Source: Frigoribacterium sp. PhB24
GTDB taxonomy: Bacteria > Actinomycetota > Actinomycetes > Actinomycetales > Microbacteriaceae
Length of the DNA: 64,000 nucleotides
Direction of reading: 5' to 3'
Assembly (NCBI RefSeq): GCF_003755185.1
Contig: NZ_RKIC01000010.1
Span: forward strand, 496,001-560,000
Within the stretch, counting starts at the first letter, position 1, and each line of letters begins with the position of its first letter. Shown here piece after piece: positions 53,144 to 61,989 of the stretch. The notes beneath the pieces are model-generated. The model ran no database searches. It had not been told where the DNA came from and saw only the letters and a list, made by a program, of their open reading frames with translations. A program made the position numbers and the translations under genes.

Positions 53144-54720
53144 GAGCAGCGGCCGGGCGCCGAGGAGGTCGCGCCACCGGGGTGGCCCTCGCGATCGTCG
53201 CCCCGCTCCTCGCCTTCGTCGCTCTGATGTCGTGGGGGCTCTCGAGCCCCGTCGCATCGAGTCCCGACGACGACTTCCACCTCGCCAGCATCTGGTGCGC
53301 CGCCGGCGACGAGGTCCGGACGTGCGAGCCGTCCCCGACGGCGGAGAACCGGGAGATCTCCGAGAAGCTGCTCAGATCGCACGTCTGCTTCGCCTTCTAC
53401 CCGGATGCCAGCGCCGCCTGCCAACCCGGAGACCTGAGCGACGTCCAAGCCCCGCTCATCGATTCCGAGCGCGGCAACTTCGCGGGGCTCTACCCGCCGG
53501 TCTTCTACGGCACGATGTCGCTGTTCGCGGGCGACAACCTCGAGACGTCGGTCCTCGTGATCAGAGCGGTCAACTCGTTGCTGATGGTCGGGCTGATGAC
53601 GGCCGTGGTCGTCGTGGCGCCGCGACGGCTCCGGATGCCCGCGGTCCTGGGAGTCGTGGGCACAGCGGTTCCTCTGGCCGTCTTCATCATCCCGTCCACC
53701 AATCCCAGCAGTTGGGCTGTCATCTCGGCGGCCACGCTCTGGCCGGCCCTCATGACCTGGTACGCGTCCACCGGTCGGAGACGTGTCGTGTCGGGGATAC
53801 TCGCCACCCTCGCGGTGGTCATGGGCGGAGGCGCTCGCTCGGACGCCGCGCTCTTCGCGGTCCTGGCCATGGTGGCGGTCGTCATCCTCTCCGCCGAGCG
53901 GTCCAAGAGGTTCCTGATCTCGACCATCCTGCCGGTCGCCCTGACCGTCGTCGCCGGGTTGTTCTTCCTCTCGGGGCGTCAGGGGTCACAGGTGGGCAGC
54001 GGCCTGCCCAACGCGGATGGCGACCAGCGCGGTCTGCGGTTCTTGATCGGTGAGAACCTCCAACAGGTGCCGTCCTTGTTCGCCGGCATCTTCGGCAACG
54101 GTGCGAACCTCGGATGGCTCGACACCCCGGTGCCCGCCGCGACGTGGGTCCTCGGTCTCAGCATCTTCTTCGCCCTCGGTTTCGTCGGCGTCGGCGTCCT
54201 CGACCGACGGAAGACCGTCGTCGTCGTCGCCGCCTTCGCGGCGCTCTGGCTGGTCCCCACGGTGCTGCTCGTACAGACCAGGGCACTCGCGGGATCACAG
54301 GTACAGCCCCGCTACGTGCTCCCGATCGCCGTGATCCTGCTGGGACTCACCCTGGTCGCGACCCGGACCGGACGGCCGCGGCTCCGTCGGGGGCAGATGG
54401 TCTTCGTGATCGCGGGACTGAGCCTGGCCAACGCGCTCGCCTTGCACGGCAACATGCGACGGTACGTCACCGGGCTCGACGTCGACGGATGGAACCTCGA
54501 CTCCGGCCTGGAATGGTGGTGGCCTGCGGCCCCGTCGCCTTCGCTCGTGTGGGTGGCCGGATCAGCGGCGTTCACGCTGTGTCTCGTCGCTCTCGCCGCA
54601 GTGCTCGAACGGGCCACCGAGCGAGACGTGCCGAGGCCTGGAGACGAGCGGGGCCATGGCAGGGACGATGCGTCCGATCAGGACGACGAATGGACGCGGC
54701 CGGCGGTCAACGCCGGCTGA
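53140..54720 (+). CDS. Multi-pass membrane protein, DUF2142-like
   Basis: A 526-residue membrane protein with about ten helices. The N-terminal helix is followed by an extracellular loop with SPDDDFHLASIWC, typical of DUF2142-like proteins and reminiscent of GT-C acceptor sites, and several cysteines (WCAAGDEVRTC, SHVCFAF). The context after GtrA and a polyprenyl-phosphate GT2 gene suggests a GT-C type transferase that uses the flipped polyprenyl sugar outside the membrane, but this is inference. The GTG overlaps the GT2 stop by four bases. Its stop region overlaps the convergent gene by 14 bases. Confidence 0.7.
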   Translation: MRAAAGRRGGRATGVALAIVAPLLAFVALMSWGLSSPVASSPDDDFHLASIWCAAGDEVRTCEPSPTAENREISEKLLRSHVCFAFYPDASAACQPGDLSDVQAPLIDSERGNFAGLYPPVFYGTMSLFAGDNLETSVLVIRAVNSLLMVGLMTAVVVVAPRRLRMPAVLGVVGTAVPLAVFIIPSTNPSSWAVISAATLWPALMTWYASTGRRRVVSGILATLAVVMGGGARSDAALFAVLAMVAVVILSAERSKRFLISTILPVALTVVAGLFFLSGRQGSQVGSGLPNADGDQRGLRFLIGENLQQVPSLFAGIFGNGANLGWLDTPVPAATWVLGLSIFFALGFVGVGVLDRRKTVVVVAAFAALWLVPTVLLVQTRALAGSQVQPRYVLPIAVILLGLTLVATRTGRPRLRRGQMVFVIAGLSLANALALHGNMRRYVTGLDVDGWNLDSGLEWWWPAAPSPSLVWVAGSAAFTLCLVALAAVLERATERDVPRPGDERGHGRDDASDQDDEWTRPAVNAG

Positions 54721-55861
54721 CTCCCGAGACGTCCGCGTAAGCGCTCAGATGGGTCTCCGCGCAGTGGCCCCACGTGAACTCGCGTGCCCGTCGTTCGGCC
54801 GCCAGCGCGAGGGCAGCACGCTCGTCAGGATCGTCGAGCAGTCGACCCAGGACGTCGGCGATGCTGTCGACCTCGGGTTCGCAGTAGCCCACGGCGTCAC
54901 CGCCGACCTCGGGCAGGGCGAGCCGCCGTGTCGTGAGGACGGTCGCCCTGCACGACATGGCCTCGAGGACGGGTAGACCGAATCCCTCGCCGGTGCTGGG
55001 GTACACCACCAGTGTGGAACCCCCCAGAAATGCCGACAGGTGGTCCAGGGGAAGGTAGCCGAGGTGCCGAAGAGGCGCGCCCGCGACGTCGCCGGCGGCC
55101 TCCAGCTGCCCTCGAGCCTCGGCGTCCCATCCGAGACCTCCTGCGATGAGGAGCGGAGGGACGTCCGGGGAATCCGCCCTGAGTCGCTGGTGGGCCTCGA
55201 TGAGCGCGGGGATGCTCTTGCGGGGCTCGACCGTGCCGAGGAACGCTATCCAGCCGAGCTCGGGGTCGAGTCCGTGGTCGCGGGCGAAGGCTGCCGTCGC
55301 CTCGTCGGTGGGCGGGGCGAAGACGGTCGGATCGACGCCGTGCAGGGCGATGGTCACGGGGCCGGACGCCGACCCGCTGAAGCGGGCGATCTCCGAGGCG
55401 GTGGCCCTGCTGGGGGCCACGGTGCCGGCGGCCAGGCGCCGCCCCAACCGGATCCAGGTCGTGAAGAAGGTCCGCTTCAGCAGCGAGTGCTCGTGGGGCG
55501 AACTGAAGAAGGTGGCGTCGTGCACCGTCACGAGGCTGCGTCCCGCTGCGAGTACGGAGAACGTGTAGTGGGGCGAGTGGATCACCTGCACCCGCCGACG
55601 TCGCGCGACGAGAGGGAGGCCGATCTGCTCCCAGAGGAGGCGCAGGGGACGAACGTCGACCAGTCGCGGTGCCGCCACGTAGTGATGGTGAGGCGCCTGA
55701 GCGGACAACCACGGGAGGTCCGAGGCCTTGACGACGACGTCGATGCTGGTCCCCTGGTCCGTGAGGCCGCGGAGCAATCCGGCGATGTACCGCGCGACCC
55801 CTCCTTTGTTGGGGGGGAGCGATGTGGCGTCCAGCAGGACGGGCGCGCGCGTCGGCACCAT
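54707..55861 (-). CDS. Glycosyltransferase family 4
   Basis: A 384-residue GT-B enzyme, cytoplasmic face. N-terminal half: PVLLDATSLPPNKGGVARYIAG, IHSPHYTF and SLVTVHDATFFSSP; C-terminal half: IAFLGTVEPRKSIPALIEAH, LLIAGGLGWDAEA, VVYPSTGEGFGLPVLEAMSCRA (E-x7-E). It resembles mannosyl- or rhamnosyltransferases of surface glycan loci. It starts one base into the stop of the ABC ATPase gene (TGATG) and thus is cotranscribed with it. Its 3' end overlaps the DUF2142-like gene by 14 bases on the opposite strand. The donor sugar is unknown. Confidence 0.85.
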   Translation of the reverse strand: MVPTRAPVLLDATSLPPNKGGVARYIAGLLRGLTDQGTSIDVVVKASDLPWLSAQAPHHHYVAAPRLVDVRPLRLLWEQIGLPLVARRRRVQVIHSPHYTFSVLAAGRSLVTVHDATFFSSPHEHSLLKRTFFTTWIRLGRRLAAGTVAPSRATASEIARFSGSASGPVTIALHGVDPTVFAPPTDEATAAFARDHGLDPELGWIAFLGTVEPRKSIPALIEAHQRLRADSPDVPPLLIAGGLGWDAEARGQLEAAGDVAGAPLRHLGYLPLDHLSAFLGGSTLVVYPSTGEGFGLPVLEAMSCRATVLTTRRLALPEVGGDAVGYCEPEVDSIADVLGRLLDDPDERAALALAAERRAREFTWGHCAETHLSAYADVSGVSRR

Positions 55862-57102
55862 CAGGCGGGAAGGGATCGCGCCGCCGCCTTGATGCGGATG
55901 ACACCGCTTGCCTCGTCGTCGTCGGCGACGACGAATCGCGCCGCTTGTCGCTGGATCGCGATGTGCGATCCGTTGGACTGAGCGAGGAAGCTGTGGACGA
56001 AGTACGGCCCCCCGCCGAGCTGGACGTCGGTCAGACGATACTCGACGGACGCCGTTCCCCGGAGGGGCTCGTGGACGAGCCCGAGCATCCTGCTGTCGGT
56101 GCCGTAGACCTGGGTTCCGAGGTTCGTCTCGATCTTGAAACCGCTGTGCCACCGGTCGAGAGAAGTGGTGTGGCTGAACTCGATGCGGACGAGGAGCGTG
56201 TCGCCGGGCTGGACCTCGGCCCCGGGCTCACGCCCCTCGACGATCACCTCGGTCTTGGTCACGGCGCCGGGATTCGCGTCCTCTTCCGGCTCGGCGGCTT
56301 CGGCTTCGGCGATGCGCCGCCCCTCGAGGATGTCGCGGAAGTTCTTGACGGCGTCGGCGGCGGACCCCTGGAACTTCACTTCGCCACGGGACAACACCAC
56401 GGCCTGATCGCACAGCTCTTGCACCTGTCCGAGGGAGTGGCTCACGAGGATGATGGTGCGGCCCTGTTGCTGGAACTCTCGGATCTTGTCGAGGCACTTG
56501 CGTTGGAAGGCCTCGTCGCCGACCGCGAGCACCTCGTCGACGAGCAGGACGTCGGGATCGGTGTGGATGGCGACGGCGAAGGCGAGACGGACGTACATGC
56601 CCGACGAATAGAACTTGACCTGGGTGTCGATGAAGTCGCCGATTCCCGAGAACGTCAGGATGTCGTCGAACTTGTCCTCGGTCTCCGCCTGTGACAGGCC
56701 GAGGATCGAGGCGTTCAGGAAGACGTTCTCCCGTCCGGTGAGGTCGGGGTGGAAGCCCGCGCCCAGCTCGAGCAGGGCCGCCAGCCGGCCCCTTCGGGTG
56801 ATGGTGCCCTTCGTGGGCTCGATGATCCCGCCGATGGCTTTCAGCAACGTGCTCTTGCCGGAGCCGTTGGGGCCGAGGAGACCGATCGTGGAACCGGCAG
56901 GGATGTCGAGCGAGACGTCTTTGAGGGCCCAGAACTCTTCGCTGTGTCGACGTCCGGCTCGACCGAGTGTCACCAGACGCTCCTTGAGCGAGTTGTCCTT
57001 CCTGATGACGAACTTCTTGGACACGTTCGAGATCGACACGACGGTCGGTCGGGTGTCCGTGCCGTCGAGTCGGCCCGGGGCGTTGTCTTGCGTGATGCTC
57101 AT
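55861..57102 (-). CDS. wzt: Polysaccharide ABC exporter ATP-binding protein (Wzt/TagH-like)
   Basis: A 413-residue ATPase for export of a finished glycan. The ATPase domain (about 20-265) has Walker A GPNGSGKST, the family's LGAGFHPDLTGRENVFLNASILG, the YSSGMYVRLAFAVAI signature, LLVDEVLAVGD and the H-loop VSHSL. A C-terminal extension (about 285-413) with beta-type segments (TLLVRIEF, SGFKIETNLGTQVYG, GGPYFVHSFL) resembles the carbohydrate-binding domain of Wzt, which recognises the glycan end before export. It is 19 bases downstream of the permease gene. Length agrees with Wzt rather than plain TagH. Confidence 0.92.
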   Translation of the reverse strand: MSITQDNAPGRLDGTDTRPTVVSISNVSKKFVIRKDNSLKERLVTLGRAGRRHSEEFWALKDVSLDIPAGSTIGLLGPNGSGKSTLLKAIGGIIEPTKGTITRRGRLAALLELGAGFHPDLTGRENVFLNASILGLSQAETEDKFDDILTFSGIGDFIDTQVKFYSSGMYVRLAFAVAIHTDPDVLLVDEVLAVGDEAFQRKCLDKIREFQQQGRTIILVSHSLGQVQELCDQAVVLSRGEVKFQGSAADAVKNFRDILEGRRIAEAEAAEPEEDANPGAVTKTEVIVEGREPGAEVQPGDTLLVRIEFSHTTSLDRWHSGFKIETNLGTQVYGTDSRMLGLVHEPLRGTASVEYRLTDVQLGGGPYFVHSFLAQSNGSHIAIQRQAARFVVADDDEASGVIRIKAAARSLPA

Positions 57103-57121
57103 GGTGTGGCGTCCTGTGTCT

Positions 57122-58048
57122 CTAGAGTTCCTGGGCGAAGTTGCCCTGCAACCTCGCGAAGACGCGGTGGAAGGCGTAGACGAGCACGAGTCCGATGAGC
57201 ATCGCGACGCCCATGCGGAGCAGGAGCTCGTCGGGGTACGGGGTGTCGGCGCCGCCGATCCAGAAGGCGCGGTGGAAGCCGAGGACGGCGAGCGTGATCG
57301 GGTTGTCGGTGTAGAGCTGAAGCAACCAGCCGTGGCTGGCGGCCAGGCGGTCGGACACCATGCTCCAGGAGTAGACGATGGGGGACGCCCACATGGCCAG
57401 CATCAGCAGGACTTCGACGAGGTACTGCATGTCTCGCAGGTACACGTTGAGCGCGGCGAGCAAGAGGCCGAAGGCCATGCCGTAGATCAGGACGAGCACG
57501 ACGGACGGGAAGAAGTAGAGGATGTCCCAGTGCCAAGGGATGGCCCCGGTCACGATGGTCGCACCGACCAGGACGACGAGCTGGATGCCGAAGTTGAACA
57601 GTGCCGAGCCGATGCTCGCGAGCGGGTAGATCTCGCGTGGCGTGTAGACCTTCTTGATCAGGCCGCCGTTGCTGACGATGGACGACGTCGACCCCGCGAT
57701 CATCTCGCTGAACAGACCGTAGATCGTGAGGCCCGAGAAGATGTAGACCGCGAACTCGGGGATGCTCCGCGCGGCACCGAGGATCTGCCCCATCACGAAG
57801 TAGTAGATGATCAGCTGGGTGATCGGACGGATGAGCGTCCAGACGAAGCCGAGCGCACTGTCTTTGTACCGTGACTTCAGGTCGCGGCGGATCAGGAGAT
57901 CGAGCAGCTGGCGATGGGCGAAGATCTCACGGACGATGCCGAAGGTGCCGCCGAAGACCTTGGAAGGCTGCCCGGCCACCACCATGGGTTCACGGTCGAG
58001 TCGAGCGAACCTCTCGCCGGGGGTCGTGCTGGGTGTGGTCGTTGCCAT
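57122..58048 (-). CDS. wzm: Polysaccharide ABC exporter permease (Wzm/TagG-like)
   Basis: A 308-residue ABC-2 type permease that forms the channel with the Wzt-like ATPase. A cytoplasmic amphipathic N-terminus (about 1-60, IFAHRQLLDLLIRRDLKSRYKDS) is followed by six hydrophobic segments from LGFVWTLIRPITQLIIYYF onward. LKSRYKDSALGFVWTLIRP is the recognised family motif. It has its own -10 box and ribosome site. It probably exports a rhamnose- or mannose-containing glycan made by the flanking glycosyltransferases. Confidence 0.92.
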   Translation of the reverse strand: MATTTPSTTPGERFARLDREPMVVAGQPSKVFGGTFGIVREIFAHRQLLDLLIRRDLKSRYKDSALGFVWTLIRPITQLIIYYFVMGQILGAARSIPEFAVYIFSGLTIYGLFSEMIAGSTSSIVSNGGLIKKVYTPREIYPLASIGSALFNFGIQLVVLVGATIVTGAIPWHWDILYFFPSVVLVLIYGMAFGLLLAALNVYLRDMQYLVEVLLMLAMWASPIVYSWSMVSDRLAASHGWLLQLYTDNPITLAVLGFHRAFWIGGADTPYPDELLLRMGVAMLIGLVLVYAFHRVFARLQGNFAQEL

Positions 58049-58081
58049 GGGTCGAGACCCCTTCTACGTCAGAACTGAAGC

Positions 58082-58087
58082 ACTCTA
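58082..58087 (-). promoter_or_regulatory. Putative -10 box of the wzm-wzt operon (TAGAGT)
   Basis: TAGAGT read leftwards lies 33 bases before the wzm ATG, leaving a leader of about 27 bases with AAGGGG as ribosome site. Confidence 0.4.
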
Positions 58088-58126
58088 CCCCGCCGCGTGT
58101 GGACACCCGGCGGGGCACGGAACGGA

Positions 58127-60682
58127 TCACAGGCCGTTTTTGCTCGCCCGTACGGTCGCCAGACGGTTGCGCACCTTGCTGCGGAGCACCTCGATGCCTC
58201 CACCGTCCGTGACGTAGTGCTTCGCGAGCGCGAGATCCCGACCGAGGCCGTGCCGTCGGTTGGCGATCTCGTGGAACTTCTCCTCGCTGCTCTTGGCGAC
58301 CTTGCCCTTCATGGTCTTGATGCGGGTGACGGGGGTGCTGTCGAGCGCCCGGTCGGGGGCGACGTGCGGGTCGCGGCAGAACTCGACCAGGGGAGCGAGA
58401 GCCTTCTCCCAGGTGAAGTCCTCACGCACCCGGGCCACCGACGCGCGAGCCGCGGCGGCGGCCTCGTCGTCGTAGAGGACGAGCTCGAGCGCGTCGGCGA
58501 GGGCCTCGACGTCGCGCTCGGGGACGGCGACGCCCATGCCCTCGGCCCCCACGAGGTCACCGAAGCTGTCGCCGCGGGTCGTGACGATCGGCAGGTTGGC
58601 CCACATGTAGTCGAGGATGCGCGTGCGGAACGAGAAAGTCGTCTCGATGTGGTCGTAGTGGGTGCTGACGCCGGCGTCCGCCTCGAGGAGATAGTTCGCC
58701 CGGTCGTCGAGGGCGACCCACTGCTCGTTGAAGAAGACGTTCTTGCCGGCCACGCCGAGCTCTGCGGCCAGCTGCCGGGTCTTCGCGACGATGGCCATCT
58801 CGGGCACGTCGGGGTTGGGGTGGGCCACGCCGAGGAAGAACAGCCTCACGTCGGGTCGGGTCTCGGCGAGACGGGCGACGGCACGGATGAGGGTCATCGT
58901 GTCGAACCAGTTATAGATGCCACCGCCCCAGATGACCACCTTGTCGTCGTCCGAGATACCCGGGACGACCCCGCGGATGGCCTTGCGGACGTGCTGGGGT
59001 GGCGCGCTGTCCATGCCGAAGGGGGCGATCGCGATGAGCTTCTCGAGGTTCTCGTCGGCGGCGTAGTTCTCGGGGTTGATCCGACCGAGGCCGGCGAGCT
59101 GCCCGAGCCAGAACAGCCGTTGGCGCTCGGAGGCGCAGAGGAAGAAGTCGGCTCGGAGCAACTGCTCGTTGAGGACGTCCGTCGCGGAGGCGACCTGGTT
59201 CTTCCACTGGGCGAGGCCCCACTCGCGACCCTGCTCGAGTTGCTCGAGGTGCATGGGGTCGTACAGGTCGGCGACCATGATCTTCTGCGACTTCTTCAAG
59301 GTCGTGAAGTGGTGCAGGGCGTGACCCTGGAACACGATGACGTCGGCCCACTCTTCGTGCTGCTTCATCTCGTGTTCGTTCTGCAGCCGGACCCGCGTCA
59401 CCTCGAAGGCGTCGGAGCGGCGATTGGCCACGTTCCAGGTGATGAGACGGACGTCGCTGTGCTCCGAGAGCGCCTCGCTGATCTTCCAGGCCCGCATCGC
59501 GGGGCCGGCCATCTTGTCGCCGATGGCGTCACCCGTGATGACGAGCACCTTCGAACGCTCGGTGTGCTCGCGGATGTCGAAGGCGTCGACGATCGACCGG
59601 AAGCCCTCGAGGTAGTAGGGGTCACCGAACAGGGGCTTGAAGATGTCGCCGAAGAGGCGGAAGACGTCCGCGTCGGTCTTCGTGCGTCGGGCCTGCAGGT
59701 CGTCCCTGGTCGTCTGGAGGTCGGGCAGCTCTTTGACGAACTGGTCGAGCGCGAAGAGGCCGGCCACGGTGTCTTTCGAGACCGGGGTCTCGGGGTCGAA
59801 TTCGTCGTCGGCCCCGACGAAGCGACGGATGTCGAACATCTCGGAGTCGAGCCCGCTCTTGGCCACGGCCCGGCGGGCCAACAGCGCGAGCGCGCCGGGC
59901 AGGAACTTCGAGAGGCTCTCGTCGGAGAGGTTCTTGAAGAGCAGCATCAGGGCGTTGCGCTCGAGGAGGTACATCTCGCGGTACTCGCCGAAGCTCTTCA
60001 TCGAGCCGTGGTGCTTGTGGTAGACGATCGACTCGGGCGCGAACCGCACGCGGTAGCCGAGGATGTTGAGGCGCCAGCCGAGGTCGACGTCGTCGTAGAA
60101 CATGAAGAGGCGCTCGTCGAAGCCGCCGACCTCGTCGAAGACCGACTTCCGGACGAACAACGCCGATCCCGTGCCGAAGAGGAGGTCCTTCGGCGTTCCG
60201 AAGGACCCGTCGTCGATCTCGGTGACGCGGTCCTTGTAGCCCATGCCGAACCAGGTGAGGCTGCCCTGGACGAAGTCGATGGCCCGTCCGTCCCAGTCGA
60301 GGACCTTGCTGCCGACGGCAGCCACCCGCGGGCTCACGTTGAACTGTTCGAGCGCCTTCGAGATCCACTGCGGTCCGGGCTTGGCGTCGTTGTTCAGGAA
60401 CGCGACGTACTCGCCCTTGGCGCGGGACGCGCCGAGGTTGCTGCCGCCGGTGAACCCGAGGTTCTCCTTGGACAGGACGATCGTCACGTTCGATTGTCCG
60501 CCCAGCGCGGCCTTGAGGCGCTCGGGGCTGTCGTCACCCGAGCCGTTCTCGACGACGATGATCTCGAGCTGGGCGCTCGGCCACTCGACGTCGTTGAGGC
60601 GGGCCACGCACTCGAGCGTGTCGTCGGTTCCTCTGAAGTTGACGATGACGACCGAGACGACACTGGACGAAGAAACTGGCAA
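58127..60682 (-). CDS. Fused glycosyltransferase (GT2 plus GT4)
   Basis: An 851-residue two-domain protein. The N-terminal GT2 domain (about 5-250) has VVSVVIVNFRGTDDTLECV, VVENGSGDDSPERL, NLGFTGGSNLGAS, AFLNNDAKPGPQW and FMFYDDVDLGWRLNILGY. A linker (250-385) leads to a C-terminal GT4-like domain (about 385-780) with VLVITGDAIGDKMAGPAMRAW, VVIWGGGIYNW and a weak donor loop near FRTRILDYMWANLPIVTTRG. It ends in a basic tail. The start is TTG, with GGAG upstream. Such fusions extend or polymerise a glycan with two linkages; the adjacent Wzm/Wzt pair supports export. Confidence 0.82.
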   Translation of the reverse strand: MPVSSSSVVSVVIVNFRGTDDTLECVARLNDVEWPSAQLEIIVVENGSGDDSPERLKAALGGQSNVTIVLSKENLGFTGGSNLGASRAKGEYVAFLNNDAKPGPQWISKALEQFNVSPRVAAVGSKVLDWDGRAIDFVQGSLTWFGMGYKDRVTEIDDGSFGTPKDLLFGTGSALFVRKSVFDEVGGFDERLFMFYDDVDLGWRLNILGYRVRFAPESIVYHKHHGSMKSFGEYREMYLLERNALMLLFKNLSDESLSKFLPGALALLARRAVAKSGLDSEMFDIRRFVGADDEFDPETPVSKDTVAGLFALDQFVKELPDLQTTRDDLQARRTKTDADVFRLFGDIFKPLFGDPYYLEGFRSIVDAFDIREHTERSKVLVITGDAIGDKMAGPAMRAWKISEALSEHSDVRLITWNVANRRSDAFEVTRVRLQNEHEMKQHEEWADVIVFQGHALHHFTTLKKSQKIMVADLYDPMHLEQLEQGREWGLAQWKNQVASATDVLNEQLLRADFFLCASERQRLFWLGQLAGLGRINPENYAADENLEKLIAIAPFGMDSAPPQHVRKAIRGVVPGISDDDKVVIWGGGIYNWFDTMTLIRAVARLAETRPDVRLFFLGVAHPNPDVPEMAIVAKTRQLAAELGVAGKNVFFNEQWVALDDRANYLLEADAGVSTHYDHIETTFSFRTRILDYMWANLPIVTTRGDSFGDLVGAEGMGVAVPERDVEALADALELVLYDDEAAAAARASVARVREDFTWEKALAPLVEFCRDPHVAPDRALDSTPVTRIKTMKGKVAKSSEEKFHEIANRRHGLGRDLALAKHYVTDGGGIEVLRSKVRNRLATVRASKNGL

Positions 60683-60737
60683 GACACGGACTCCAAGACG
60701 TCGGAAACACGGGGGCGAGCCCTCTCCGGGCGATCCA

Positions 60738-60743
60738 ACTATA
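60738..60743 (-). promoter_or_regulatory. Putative -10 box of the fused glycosyltransferase gene (TATAGT)
   Basis: TATAGT read leftwards is close to the TATAAT consensus and lies 55 bases before the TTG start, giving a leader of about 48 bases. Confidence 0.5.
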
Positions 60744-60789
60744 GCCGCGGCGTTCCGGGGCAGGATCGTGAGACTGCTTAGATGGCGTG

Positions 60790-61818
60790 ATGGATGCCTC
60801 CGTCGTCGTCGTCAACTGGCGACGTCCCGACCTGACCGCCGCGTGCCTCCGGAGCCTGCTCGCTCAGCGGACCACGAGGTCGTACGAGATCGTCCTCGTC
60901 GAGAACGAGGCGGACCAGGGCGCGGGTCGGCGCTGGCACGAGGAGTTCCCCTCGGTGGCCGTCGTCGAGGTCGCTCACAACGCGGGCTTCGCCGGAGGGG
61001 TCAACCGGGGGCTGCGGGCCGCCGACGGTGAGGTCGTCGTCCTCGTCAACAACGACGCGACGGTGGACGAGGACTTCCTCGAGACCGGACTGGCCTGTCT
61101 CGAACGAGGAGGCGCGGGTCTGGCCGGCGTCGCCGCCCGCGTCCAGCTCGAAGGCCGGTTCGTCCGGGCCACGGGCGCCCCGTCGGAGGACGACGCCGTC
61201 GCCGTCGACGGCACCCGCTGGCGTCGGGCCCCCGGCGGCGGCGTCGAACTCGTGAACGGCACGGGGACCCTCCTGACGAGGGATGGGAACGGCCAGGACC
61301 GCGACTGGCTCCGTCCGGTGGCCGAACTCGAGGAGCACGCCGACGACCCGTTCGGATTCTCGGGCGGGGCCGCATTCGTCCGGAGGGATCGCCTCGAGGC
61401 CGTCGGTGGGTTCGACGAGACGATCTTCATGTACTACGAGGACCTCGACCTCTGCTGGCGTCTGCGCCTGGCGGGGGACCGTATCGGTTACGCCGGAGGG
61501 GCCCGCGTGACCCACCGGCACGGTGGCAGCTCGTCCAGTTCGAGCGTGCTGGTGCGCGAACAGAGCATGCGCAACAGGCTCGTGGTCGTGGCGGCCAACG
61601 GCAGCAGGCGCATGCTCGTCCGGGTCGTGGGACGGACGGCAGGGCGGTTCGTCCGTGACGCCGTCCGACCGGCTCGGGCGCACCTCCCGCTCTCGGCGTG
61701 GCGGCGCATCGCTCGGTGGCTGCCCCGTGCGCTGTGGGCGTCCGCCCGTCGACGCAGGGCGAGTGGTGTGTCCGAGCGGGAGCGCAGGACGCTCGAAGCG
61801 GCTTTCCTCTCTCGGTAG
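60790..61818 (+). CDS. Glycosyltransferase family 2
   Basis: A 342-residue GT2 enzyme. N-terminal GT-A domain: DASVVVVNWRRPDLTAACL, IVLVENEADQGAG, NAGFAGGVNRGL, VVLVNNDATVDEDF (metal site), GFSGGAAFVRRDRLEAVGG and FMYYEDLDLCWRLRLAG with the catalytic aspartate. It resembles rhamnosyl/galactosyltransferases of surface glycans. A basic amphipathic C-terminal tail follows (ARRRRASGVSERER). The ATG at 60790 has a TTAGAT-like element six bases upstream; a GTG one codon earlier is possible. It is divergent from the fused glycosyltransferase, so the donor is probably rhamnose or a hexose. Confidence 0.85.
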   Translation: MDASVVVVNWRRPDLTAACLRSLLAQRTTRSYEIVLVENEADQGAGRRWHEEFPSVAVVEVAHNAGFAGGVNRGLRAADGEVVVLVNNDATVDEDFLETGLACLERGGAGLAGVAARVQLEGRFVRATGAPSEDDAVAVDGTRWRRAPGGGVELVNGTGTLLTRDGNGQDRDWLRPVAELEEHADDPFGFSGGAAFVRRDRLEAVGGFDETIFMYYEDLDLCWRLRLAGDRIGYAGGARVTHRHGGSSSSSSVLVREQSMRNRLVVVAANGSRRMLVRVVGRTAGRFVRDAVRPARAHLPLSAWRRIARWLPRALWASARRRRASGVSERERRTLEAAFLSR

Positions 61819-61905
61819 CCTCGACCCGACCCGCGAGTGGCGTCAGGTCCGAGCGCGGCCCGACCGGGGGGTGCCGGGATGCCTCGTGCCGGTCCTGCAC
61901 CGCGT

Positions 61906-61911
61906 TAGTCT
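61906..61911 (+). promoter_or_regulatory. Putative -10 box of the repeat-protein gene (TAGTCT)
   Basis: TAGTCT lies 79 bases before the GTG start, giving a leader of about 70 bases that ends in a strong GGAGG site. Confidence 0.35.
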
Positions 61912-61989
61912 GTCCCGACGCGGGTGCGGCCCTTCGACGGGCAAGGCTGTCGACCCACCACGTCCTCGCACCCGGCTCCAGGAGGCCCC

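Noticed and set aside
58097-60781. 894-codon rightward frame over the fused glycosyltransferase
   Set aside because: It is antisense to a frame with two clear glycosyltransferase domains; composition is dominated by Val, Glu, Leu and Asp.
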